Positions 38,967-47,032 of a stretch of 64,000 nucleotides of DNA are shown in pieces (position 1 is the first letter of the stretch; every line of letters starts with the position of its first letter). The notes under the pieces are model-generated. The model was given only the letters and a program-made list of their open reading frames with translations, did not search any database and was not told the DNA's origin. Origin of the DNA: Lysobacter auxotrophicus. Lineage in GTDB: Bacteria > Pseudomonadota > Gammaproteobacteria > Xanthomonadales > Xanthomonadaceae. Both the position numbers and the translations under genes were made by a program. The stretch is taken from contig NZ_AP027041.1 in assembly GCF_027924565.1 (NCBI RefSeq), positions 1,302,001 to 1,366,000 on the forward strand, in the 5' to 3' direction.

Positions 38967-40096
38967 AGTTCGTCCTGTTCTACCACTCGCTCGTGTCCGA
39001 CTGGAACCACGGAAACGCACATTTCCTGCGCGGCATCGTGGCCGAACTGCAATCGCGGGGCGATGAGGTGCACGTCTTCGAGCCCGACGACGCGTGGAGC
39101 GTGACGCAGCTGGTCGCCGACCACGGCCAGAAGGCCATCGCCGATTGGCAGGCGCGCTATCCGCAGCTGCGCAGCCATCGCTATCGCCGCGACCGGTTCG
39201 ATGTGGAACAGGCGCTGGACGGTGCCGATGTGGCGATCGTGCACGAATGGAACGAGCCGGCGCTGGTGGCCAGCGTAGGGAAAGCCGCGCCGCCGTCGTG
39301 CCGCGTGTTCTTTCACGACACGCACCATCGCAGCGTGAGCGCGCCGGCGGAGATGGCCCGCTACGAGCTGCACGATTACGACGGCGTGCTCGCATTCGGC
39401 GAAGCCGTTCGGCAGCGTTACCTCGAGAACGCGTGGTGCGATCGCGCATTCACCTGGCACGAAGCCGCGGATGTGCGCGTGTTCCATCCACGACGCAAGC
39501 CCGACGTGCCCGACGGCGACCTGGTCTGGATCGGCAACTGGGGCGACGACGAGCGCGAGACGGAGCTTCGCGAATTCCTGATCGAACCGGTGCGGGCGCT
39601 GGGCCTGCGGGCGCGGCTGCACGGCGTGCGCTATCCCGCGCATGCGCTGGCGATGCTGCGCGATGCCGGTATCGATTACCGCGGTTGGTTGCCGAACTGG
39701 CGCGCGCCGGAGGTGTTCGCGCGCTTCAGGGCGACCGTCCACGTGCCGCGACGCCCGTACGTGCGGCTGCTGCCCGGCATCCCGACCATCCGCGTATTCG
39801 AGGCCCTGGCCTGCGGCATCCCGCTGGTGAGCGCGCCCTGGGACGACGCCGAACACCTGTTCGCACCGGGCCGCGATTTCCTCGTCGCGCGCGATGGCGC
39901 GCAGATGCGCGATCACCTTCGCATGCTCGTCGAGGATGCGTCCGCGGCCGAGGAACTCGCCGCGCATGGTCTGGCCACCGTGCTTGCGCGCCACACCTGC
40001 GGGCATCGCGTCGACGAGCTGCTTTCGATTGCCTCGTCGTTGGACGCGTCATCGCACCCCCTTGCATCCGCCTCCCGGAGTGTCTCCCATGCCTAG
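38963..40096 (+). CDS. CgeB-like glycosyltransferase (first of three)
   Basis: 377 aa GT-B protein. N-terminus YHSLVSDWNHGNAHFLRGIV; C-terminal donor-type segment IRVFEALACGIPLVSAPWDD followed by LFAPGRDFLVARDG. It shares its overall plan, including the WxxGxxxxxRGIV opening and the F-E-A-x-A/G-C-G block, with the next two genes, so the three look like old tandem duplicates. Overlaps the previous gene by ATGA. Confidence 0.8.
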   Translation: MKFVLFYHSLVSDWNHGNAHFLRGIVAELQSRGDEVHVFEPDDAWSVTQLVADHGQKAIADWQARYPQLRSHRYRRDRFDVEQALDGADVAIVHEWNEPALVASVGKAAPPSCRVFFHDTHHRSVSAPAEMARYELHDYDGVLAFGEAVRQRYLENAWCDRAFTWHEAADVRVFHPRRKPDVPDGDLVWIGNWGDDERETELREFLIEPVRALGLRARLHGVRYPAHALAMLRDAGIDYRGWLPNWRAPEVFARFRATVHVPRRPYVRLLPGIPTIRVFEALACGIPLVSAPWDDAEHLFAPGRDFLVARDGAQMRDHLRMLVEDASAAEELAAHGLATVLARHTCGHRVDELLSIASSLDASSHPLASASRSVSHA

Positions 40097-41183
40097 CCCC
40101 CTTCGCATCGCCTTCTTCGGTTCCAGCCTCGTGTCGTCGTACTGGAACGGCGCGGCCACCTACTACCGTGGCATCGTGCGTGCGCTGCACCAGCGTGGCC
40201 ACCGTGTCACGTTCTTCGAGCCCGACGCGTTCGAGCGGCAACAGCATCGCGACATCGAAGACCCGGAGTGGGCGCAGATGGTCGTGTATCCGGCGCACGG
40301 CGAAGCCGACGCCGCGCGTGCCCTCGAACAGGCGCGCGGCGCGGACCTGGTGGTGAAGGCCAGTGGCGTGGGGGTGTTCGACGAGTTCCTAGAACGCGAG
40401 GTGCTGGCGCTGCGTTCGCCATCGACGTGGGTCGCGTTCTGGGACGTCGATGCACCGGCGACGCTGGAGCGCATGCTCGCCGATCCCGGCGATGCGCTGC
40501 GTGCCCACGTGCCGAGCTACGACCTCGTGCTGACCTACGGCGGCGGACAGCGCGTGATCGATGCGTACCTCGGCCTCGGCGCGCGCGAATGCGTGCCCAT
40601 CTACAACGCGCTGGACCCGGACACGCATCATCCAGTGCCGATCGACCACCGGTTCGCGGCTGACCTGGGATTTCTCGGAAATCGCCTTCCCGATCGCGAG
40701 GAACGCGTACACCGTTTCTTCTTCGACGCGGCGCGCAAGGCGCCCGAATTCGATTACCTGCTCGGCGGCAGCGGGTGGGACGACGTCGAGCTTCCGACCA
40801 ATGTCACCCGCATCGGGCATGTGTCCACGCGCGATCACAACGCATTCAACTGCAGCTCGCACATGGTGCTCAACATCAATCGCGACAGCATGGCGCGCTT
40901 CGGGTTTTCGCCACCGACGCGCGTGTTCGAGGCCGCGGGGGCGGGCGCCTGCCTGATGACCGATGCGTGGGACGGCATCGAGATGTTTCTCGAACCCGGG
41001 CGCGAGGTGCTGATCGCCGACAGCGCCGAGCAGGTCAACCAGCACCTTCGCGCGATCGGACCGGTGCTTGCGCGCCAGATCGGCGAGCGCGCGCGTGCGC
41101 GCATGCTGCGCGAACACACCTACGCGCATCGCGTCGTCCAGCTCGAATCGCTGCTGGAGGCGCGCCTGCGCGCGGCGGCGTGA
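40089..41183 (+). CDS. CgeB-like glycosyltransferase (second of three)
   Basis: 364 aa. The opening SSLVSSYWNGAATYYRGIVR and the C-terminal TRVFEAAGAGACLMTDAWDG with FLEPGREVLIADS are the best matches to the CgeB/DUF3880-type transferases. Starts inside the last eight bases of the previous gene. No membrane segments or signal peptide; expected to act on a lipid- or nucleotide-linked intermediate in the cytoplasm. Confidence 0.82.
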   Translation: MPSPLRIAFFGSSLVSSYWNGAATYYRGIVRALHQRGHRVTFFEPDAFERQQHRDIEDPEWAQMVVYPAHGEADAARALEQARGADLVVKASGVGVFDEFLEREVLALRSPSTWVAFWDVDAPATLERMLADPGDALRAHVPSYDLVLTYGGGQRVIDAYLGLGARECVPIYNALDPDTHHPVPIDHRFAADLGFLGNRLPDREERVHRFFFDAARKAPEFDYLLGGSGWDDVELPTNVTRIGHVSTRDHNAFNCSSHMVLNINRDSMARFGFSPPTRVFEAAGAGACLMTDAWDGIEMFLEPGREVLIADSAEQVNQHLRAIGPVLARQIGERARARMLREHTYAHRVVQLESLLEARLRAAA

Positions 41184-42343
41184 TGGGCGCGCCGCTCGAC
41201 ATCGTGGTGATCGGCCTGAGCCTGCGTTCGGCGTGGGGCAACGGACATTCGACGACCTATCGCGCCCTGCTCGGTGCATTGCAGGCGCGCGGGGATCGGG
41301 TGCTGTTTTTGGAGCGCGACGTGCCGTGGTACGCGCAGAACCAGGACGCGGCGAGCGATCTGCCGGGGCGGCTCGCGCTGTATGCCAGCCTCGACGAACT
41401 GTGCGATCGCCACGCGGACGACGTCGCGAACGCGGACCTGGTGATCGTCGGTTCGTACGTGCCGCAGGGCATCGAGGTCGGCCGGTGGGCGCAGCGCACC
41501 GCGCGCGGGATCGTCGCGTTCTACGACATCGACACGCCGGTCACGCTGGCGGCGCTCGCGCAGGGACGCTGCGGGTACCTGGATGCGCAGACGATCGCCG
41601 GCTACGACCTGTATCTGTCCTTCAGCGGCGGTCCCGCGCTGGAGACGCTGCAGGAGCGACACGGCGCGCAGGTGGCCGTGCCGCTGTACTGCTCGGCCGA
41701 TCCGAAGCGCTATTTCCCGGAAGAGCGCGAGGCCGCCTACGACCTGGGCTACATGGGCACCTACAGCGACGATCGCCAGCCCGTGCTCGATCGCCTGCTG
41801 CTGCAGCCCGCGCGCACGTGGAACGACGGCCGGTTCGTCGTGGCCGGTCCGCAATACCCCGAAACGGTTGGATGGCCGCCCAATGTCGAGCGCATCGAAC
41901 ACCTGCCGCCTTCGGAGCATCGCGCGTTCTACAACCGGCAGCGCTTCACGCTGAACGTCACCCGCGCCGACATGGTCGCGATGGGGTTCTCGCCGAGCGT
42001 TCGCCTGTTCGAGGCGGCCGCGTGCGGAACGCCCATCGTGTCGGATCCGTGGACGGGGCTGGACGCGCTGTTCGAGCCGGACAAGGAAATCCTCATCGCG
42101 CATTCCGGCGCGCAGGTCGCGCACTGGCTGCAACGCATTCCCGACCCGATGCGACGGCGCATCGGCCACGCCGCGCGCGCACGTTTCCTCGCCGAGCACA
42201 CGCCGGCGCATCGCGCGCAATCGCTTCACACGTATTTCGAACGCGCGGCCGCATGGCGTTCGCGCACCACGCCGCCACGCCTTTCCGGCAACAGGAGGAC
42301 ATCGCATGAGCCGTCATTCGTCCCACCAGACCACCGATCATGA
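41183..42343 (+). CDS. CgeB-like glycosyltransferase (third of three)
   Basis: 386 aa. Opening GLSLRSAWGNGHSTTYRALL and C-terminal VRLFEAAACGTPIVSDPWTG with FEPDKEILIAHSG parallel the two genes before it. Joined to the previous gene by a one-base overlap (TGATG). Its last 38 bases overlap the start of the small gene that follows, and the C-terminal 30 residues are Arg/Pro/Ser-rich and probably unstructured. Confidence 0.82.
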   Translation: MGAPLDIVVIGLSLRSAWGNGHSTTYRALLGALQARGDRVLFLERDVPWYAQNQDAASDLPGRLALYASLDELCDRHADDVANADLVIVGSYVPQGIEVGRWAQRTARGIVAFYDIDTPVTLAALAQGRCGYLDAQTIAGYDLYLSFSGGPALETLQERHGAQVAVPLYCSADPKRYFPEEREAAYDLGYMGTYSDDRQPVLDRLLLQPARTWNDGRFVVAGPQYPETVGWPPNVERIEHLPPSEHRAFYNRQRFTLNVTRADMVAMGFSPSVRLFEAAACGTPIVSDPWTGLDALFEPDKEILIAHSGAQVAHWLQRIPDPMRRRIGHAARARFLAEHTPAHRAQSLHTYFERAAAWRSRTTPPRLSGNRRTSHEPSFVPPDHRS

Positions 42344-42584
42344 CCGCATCCGCCGCTGGGTGGAGGAACGCGACGGCAGCCCGGCCACCGTGCGCGGCAC
42401 CGCCGAACGCGGCGAGGAAGCGGGGCTGTTGCGGATCATGTTCCGCGACGACGAAGACCTGGAGGAGATCGAGTGGGAGGACTTCTTCGAGAAGTTCGAC
42501 GAGGAGAAGCTCGCCTTCCTCTACCAGGACAAGACGGCGGACGGCGAGGTGAGCCGTTTCTTCAAGTTCGTGCAGCGGGAATGA
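42306..42584 (+). CDS. Small acidic protein of unknown function
   Basis: 92 aa, rich in Asp and Glu (DDEDLEEIEWEDFFEKFDEE at about 48-67) and with a conserved-looking LAFLYQDKTADGEVSRFFKF end. I recall similar roughly 90-residue proteins carrying a propagated name of 1,4-alpha-glucan branching enzyme, but nothing here resembles that enzyme and it is far too short. Preceded by AGGAGG, so translation is convincing despite a 38-base overlap with the upstream gene. Its location between transferases and a methyltransferase suggests an accessory role in the same pathway. Confidence 0.78.
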   Translation: MSRHSSHQTTDHDRIRRWVEERDGSPATVRGTAERGEEAGLLRIMFRDDEDLEEIEWEDFFEKFDEEKLAFLYQDKTADGEVSRFFKFVQRE

Positions 42585-43354
42585 ACATGGATGCGCGCGC
42601 ACCGGGCAGCGTCGAATCGGCGATCCGCGATCTGGGCCCCTGGTTCCACAACCTGCATCTGCCGGGCGGCGTGCAGACCGCTCCGCACCACGAATACGGG
42701 GATTTCCCCGCGTTCAAATGGCGGCAGATCGCGCCGCACATTCCCGAAGACCTGCATGGCGCGACGGTGCTCGACATCGGGTGCAATGCGGGTTTCTACA
42801 GTTTCGAACTGGCCCGGCGGGGCGCGCGGGTGACGGCGATCGACATCGATCCGCATTACCTCCAACAGGCCCGCTGGGCGGCGGCACAGTACGGCCTGGA
42901 CGACCGCATCGAGTTCCGGCGCATGCAGGTCTACGAGGTCGCCGACCTGCCGGGCCGGTTCGACTGGGTATGGCTGATGGGCGTGCTGTACCACCTGCGC
43001 CACCCCTTGCTCGCGCTGGACCTGGTGCGGCGCAAGGCGGCCGATCGCATGGTGCTGCAGACCATGACGATGCCGGAGACCGAACAGGTCCACACGCCGC
43101 CCGACGTGGGCCTGGGCGAGCGCGACCTGCTGCGCGCGCAGGGCTGGCCGCGCATGGCCTTCATCGAGCATCGGCTTGCGGGCGATCCCACCAACTGGTG
43201 GGCGCCCAACGATGCGTGCGTGCTGGCGATGCTGCGAAGCTCGGGCTTCTCGATCGAACGCCAGCTCACGCACGAAACCTGGATCTGTCGCGCTGACGGC
43301 GAGCCGGACGGTTTCGTCCGGCGCGAGCTGGAGGCCATCCTAGCGCGGCGCTGA
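42581..43354 (+). CDS. SAM-dependent methyltransferase, CmoB-like fold
   Basis: 257 aa. SAM-binding motif VLDIGCNAGFYSFELARRGA with acidic IDIDPHYLQQA; upstream HHEYGDFPAFKWRQIAPHIP and downstream VWLMGVLYHLRHPLLALD match a group related to tRNA-modifying CmoB but lacking its C-terminal part. A named TIGRFAM group of methyltransferases from glycan clusters fits this description from memory. Likely methylates a sugar or cyclitol of the cluster product. ATGA overlap with the small acidic gene; last gene of the operon. Confidence 0.82.
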   Translation: MNMDARAPGSVESAIRDLGPWFHNLHLPGGVQTAPHHEYGDFPAFKWRQIAPHIPEDLHGATVLDIGCNAGFYSFELARRGARVTAIDIDPHYLQQARWAAAQYGLDDRIEFRRMQVYEVADLPGRFDWVWLMGVLYHLRHPLLALDLVRRKAADRMVLQTMTMPETEQVHTPPDVGLGERDLLRAQGWPRMAFIEHRLAGDPTNWWAPNDACVLAMLRSSGFSIERQLTHETWICRADGEPDGFVRRELEAILARR

Positions 43355-43396
43355 CCCGGCGCCGCCAAGACGCCGCATTCATGCGGATGTGCGACC

Positions 43397-45913
43397 ATGC
43401 GCGGCATGAAGAAAAAAGCCTCAGGCGCATCGAAATCCGGCTCGAAATCGGGCTTCTCCAAGGCAGGCTCGTCGAAGGCGGGCTCATCGAAGGCAGGCCC
43501 GCGCGGCGGCAAGGGCGGCGGCAAGCCCGGCGCCGGCAAGGCGACATCCGGCACGACCGGCAAGTTCGCCAGCGGATCCGGTGGGCGCAAGGCACCGCCG
43601 GCACGCCCTGGCTGGATGCCCGAACCGCCACCGCCGGCGCATCGCGGTCGCGGCGGTGCCGCATCGGGTTTCCATGATCCTTACGCCGCACGCGAGGCCG
43701 CACGTTACGAGCAGCCCATCGCCAGTCGCGAAATGATCCTGCAGTTGCTGGTGCAGGCCGATGGCCCGCTGTCGGCCGACGAGCTCGCGCAACGTCTCGG
43801 TCTGACCGAGGAAAGCCGCTTCGACGCGCTGGGCAAGCGCCTGGGCGCGATGGTGCGCGACGGCCAGTTGCTGCGTAACCGCATGGGCGAGTTCCTGCCG
43901 GCGCAGCAGCTCGATCTGATCCCCGGCGTGGTGATCGCCAATCCCGACGGTTTCGGCTTCCTCCGACCGGAATCGGGCGGCGGCGACGACCTGTTCCTGC
44001 CGCCGATGGAAATGCGCAAGGCGATGCACGGCGACCGCGTGCTCGCGCGCGTCACCGGCGTGGACCGTCGCGGCCGTCGCGAAGGCGCGATCCTGCGCGT
44101 GCTCGAACGCCGCCTCAATCGCCTCATCGGCCGCTTCTGCCTGGAAGCCGGCATCAGCTACGTCGTGCCCGACGACCGGCGCATCCAGCGCAACGTGCAG
44201 GTGCCGCCGGACGAGCGACTGGGCGCGCAGAACGGCCAGCTGGTCGTGGTGGAACTGATCGAGGCGCCGGACGAGCACGGCCCGCAGCGCACGCCGATCG
44301 GCCGCGTGCTCGCGGTGCTGGGCGATCGCCTCACCGCGTCGCTGGCGGTGCAGGCGGCGATCCACGGCCACGAGATCCCGCACGAATTCCCGCAGGCCGT
44401 GCTCGACGAAGCCAGCGACGTGCCGCTCACCGTGCCGGAGGAAATCGCCGCGCAGCGCGTGGACCTGCGCGAGCTGCCGCTGGTCACCATCGACGGCGAG
44501 GACGCGAAGGACTTCGACGATGCGGTGTATTGCGAGACCAATCGCAACGGTTTCCGCCTCGTCGTCGCCATCGCCGACGTCTCGCATTACGTGCGCCCCG
44601 GCACGCCGCTGGACGACGAAGCGCAGAAGCGCGCCACCTCGGTGTACTTCCCCGGTTTCGTCGTGCCGATGCTGCCGGAGACGCTGTCCAACGGCATCTG
44701 CTCGTTGAACCCGAAGGTCGACCGTCTGTGCTTCGTCTGCGACATGCAGATCGATCGCGAAGGCGAAGTCACCAGGTCGAAGTTCTACGAAGCGGTGATG
44801 AACTCGCACGCGCGCCTCACCTACACGCAGGTGTGGAATGCGGTCGGCGACGACGTGCGCGAGGAAGACAGGGAGGAGGCGATCGAGCGCATCGGCTCGC
44901 TGATGCCCAACGTCGAGCGGCTGCACCAGCTGTACCAGATCCTCGCCAAGGCGCGCGAGCGCCGCGGCGCGATCGAATTCGAATCCAGCGAAGTGCGCTT
45001 CGTGCTCGGCCCGAAGGGCGAGGTCGTGCAGGCCGGCATGCTCCAGCGCAACGACGCGCACAAGCTGATCGAGGAATGCATGATCGCCGCGAACGTGGAG
45101 GCGGCGAAGTACCTGATGGCGAAGCACGTGCCGTCGCCGTTCCGCATCCACGAGCGCCCGCCGGAGCAGAAGTACGCCGACCTGCTGGAATTCCTGAAGG
45201 AGTTCAAGCTGCGCATGCCGCCGTGGAATCGCGTCGAGCCGCGCGATTTCACCGCGCTGCTGAAGAAGATCCGCGAGCGCCCCGATGCGGCGCTGATCGA
45301 GTCGGTGCTGCTGCGCAGCCAGTCGCTGGCGGTGTATTCGCCGGAAAACGTCGGCCATTTCGGCCTGGCGCTGGAGGCGTACACGCACTTCACCTCGCCG
45401 ATCCGTCGCTATCCCGATCTGCTGGTGCATCGCGCGATCAAGTACGCGCTGACCGGCGGGCGTCCCGAGAAGTACCGCTATTCGCCCAGCGAAATGGCCG
45501 CGCTCACGCTGCAGTGTTCCGAACGCGAGCGCCGTGCCGACGAAGCCGAGCGCGAAGTCGACGAGCGTTACCGCGCCGCGTGGATGGAACAGCACGTCGG
45601 CGGCGAGTTCGACGGCGTGATCAGCGGCGTCACCAGTTTCGGCCTGTTCGTCGAGCTGGTCGACTCGAAGGTGACCGGCATGGTCCACGTCACGCAGCTG
45701 CCGCACGACTATTACCAGTTCGATCCGATCCGCAAGACGCTGTCGGGCGAGCGCGCCGGCCGCGAGTTCCGCCTCGGCGATCGCGTGCGCATCGTGGTGA
45801 TGAAGGCCAGCGTCGAGGACCGCAAGATCGACTTCAAGCTGGTCGAGGACCGCGGCGTGAAGCCGCTGCCGCCGCGCGGGCAGCCGGCCAAGCGGGTGAA
45901 GCAGAAGTACTGA
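43397..45913 (+). CDS. rnr: Ribonuclease R with low-complexity N-terminal extension
   Basis: 838 aa 3'-5' exoribonuclease. After an 80-residue N-terminal tail comes a winged-helix domain (REMILQLLVQADGPLSADEL), cold-shock domains, the RNB catalytic core with the Asp cluster in TIDGEDAKDFDDAVYCE, the HFTSPIRRYPDLLVHRA segment and a C-terminal S1 domain (FDGVISGVTSFGLFVELVDS). The tail is made of Ser-Lys-Ala-Gly repeats (for example SKAGSSKAGSSKAG), while the long lysine-rich C-terminal tail of E. coli RNase R is nearly missing. An internal ATG at 43406 is an alternative start. It precedes rlmB, as in many proteobacteria. Confidence 0.95.
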   Translation: MRGMKKKASGASKSGSKSGFSKAGSSKAGSSKAGPRGGKGGGKPGAGKATSGTTGKFASGSGGRKAPPARPGWMPEPPPPAHRGRGGAASGFHDPYAAREAARYEQPIASREMILQLLVQADGPLSADELAQRLGLTEESRFDALGKRLGAMVRDGQLLRNRMGEFLPAQQLDLIPGVVIANPDGFGFLRPESGGGDDLFLPPMEMRKAMHGDRVLARVTGVDRRGRREGAILRVLERRLNRLIGRFCLEAGISYVVPDDRRIQRNVQVPPDERLGAQNGQLVVVELIEAPDEHGPQRTPIGRVLAVLGDRLTASLAVQAAIHGHEIPHEFPQAVLDEASDVPLTVPEEIAAQRVDLRELPLVTIDGEDAKDFDDAVYCETNRNGFRLVVAIADVSHYVRPGTPLDDEAQKRATSVYFPGFVVPMLPETLSNGICSLNPKVDRLCFVCDMQIDREGEVTRSKFYEAVMNSHARLTYTQVWNAVGDDVREEDREEAIERIGSLMPNVERLHQLYQILAKARERRGAIEFESSEVRFVLGPKGEVVQAGMLQRNDAHKLIEECMIAANVEAAKYLMAKHVPSPFRIHERPPEQKYADLLEFLKEFKLRMPPWNRVEPRDFTALLKKIRERPDAALIESVLLRSQSLAVYSPENVGHFGLALEAYTHFTSPIRRYPDLLVHRAIKYALTGGRPEKYRYSPSEMAALTLQCSERERRADEAEREVDERYRAAWMEQHVGGEFDGVISGVTSFGLFVELVDSKVTGMVHVTQLPHDYYQFDPIRKTLSGERAGREFRLGDRVRIVVMKASVEDRKIDFKLVEDRGVKPLPPRGQPAKRVKQKY

Positions 45914-45937
45914 GGCAGATAGCCTCGCGGGTTTGCT

Positions 45938-45961
45938 CCCTCCCCTGCTTGCAGGGGAGGG
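45938..45961. terminator. Long perfect hairpin after rnr (also an interspersed repeat)
   Basis: CCCTCCCCTG and CAGGGGAGGG form a 10-bp stem around CTTG, followed by GTTGGGGAGGGG. It lies 24 bases past the rnr stop. The sequence looks like a common xanthomonad intergenic repeat; no T-run follows on the plus strand. Confidence 0.6.
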
Positions 45962-46015
45962 TTGGGGAGGGGTGAAGCGCCGTGCGATGGCGCTTGCTGC
46001 CGACGTGACGCTTCT

Positions 46016-46043
46016 CCGGGTGCGCTTCGCTTACCCGGGCTAC
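46016..46043. repeat. GTAG-type REP, single right arm (copy 4)
   Basis: CCGGGTGCGCTTCGCTTACC followed by CGGGCTAC, matching the right arm of the pairs at 16 and 63 kb. The left arm is absent. Confidence 0.85.
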
Positions 46044-46233
46044 AAATGCGGTGAGCGGCGCGCCTCGGAACGCCTTGCCCAATCGGGCCGATCCGTTCAG
46101 GAATACCGGTCGTGCGCCACCCAGGCCCCCAATCCGCGACCTTCCGCACAAAACACTGGACCGCCGCCCCCGGCCGGCCCGACGATACGGACCTTCTGGC
46201 GCCCGCCCGGCGCCCCGCAATTCCGGAACCCCC

Positions 46234-46980
46234 ATGAGCCAGAAACAATGGATCGCCGGCATCAATGCCGTGTCGGCGGCGCTCGAACACGATGCCGAAC
46301 ACGTGCGCGAGGTGCTGATCGAGGCCGGCGCCAAGAATCCGCGCATCACCGAGATCGAGAGCAACGCGCGCCGTCTCGACATCGACGTGCGCCGCGTCGC
46401 GACGCAGGCGCTGGACGGCGTGGTCGGCAACCTGCGCCACCAGGGCGTGGTCGCGCGCTACGCCGCGGCGAAGACGTGGAACGAGAACGAGCTCGAAGCG
46501 CTGGTCGAAGGCGCGGAAGGTCGCGCGTTGCTGCTGCTCCTGGACGGCGTTCAGGACCCGCACAACCTGGGCGCATGCCTGCGCAGCGCGGCCGCGGCCG
46601 GTGCGACGGCGGTGATCATCCCGAAAGACAAGTCGGTGCAGGTCAACGCCACCGTGCGCAAGACGTCCGCGGGCGCGGCCGACAGCGTGGCCGTGATCCC
46701 GGTGACCAATCTCGCGCGCACGATGCGCGATCTGCAGAAACTCGGCGTGTGGCTGTACGGCCTGGCGGGTGAGGCGGACACGTCGCTGTATTCGCTGGAC
46801 CTGAAGGGCAACGTCGGCCTGGTGCTCGGCGGCGAGGCCGATGGCCTGCGCCGCCTGACGCGCGAGAACTGCGACCAGCTGGTGCGCATCCCGATGCCGG
46901 GCGGCGACAGCGTCGAAAGCCTGAATGTTTCCGTCGCCGCGGGCGTCACCCTGTTCGAAGCGGTGCGCCAGCGGGCTTGA
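46234..46980 (+). CDS. rlmB: 23S rRNA (guanosine-2'-O)-methyltransferase RlmB
   Basis: 248 aa SPOUT enzyme that methylates the ribose of G2251 in 23S rRNA. Motif 1 is LDGVQDPHNLGACLRSA; the SAM-binding trefoil knot is formed by VGLVLGGEADGL and IPMPGGDSVESLNVSVA. The N-terminal substrate domain begins QKQWIAGINAVSAALE. The start at 46234 gives the usual N-terminus. It follows rnr after 320 bases of repeat-containing sequence. Confidence 0.95.
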   Translation: MSQKQWIAGINAVSAALEHDAEHVREVLIEAGAKNPRITEIESNARRLDIDVRRVATQALDGVVGNLRHQGVVARYAAAKTWNENELEALVEGAEGRALLLLLDGVQDPHNLGACLRSAAAAGATAVIIPKDKSVQVNATVRKTSAGAADSVAVIPVTNLARTMRDLQKLGVWLYGLAGEADTSLYSLDLKGNVGLVLGGEADGLRRLTRENCDQLVRIPMPGGDSVESLNVSVAAGVTLFEAVRQRA

Positions 46981-47032
46981 GCGCGGGCGAACGGGGCCGT
47001 TAACGCCTGCGGGAACGAGATTCGGGGTCGCG

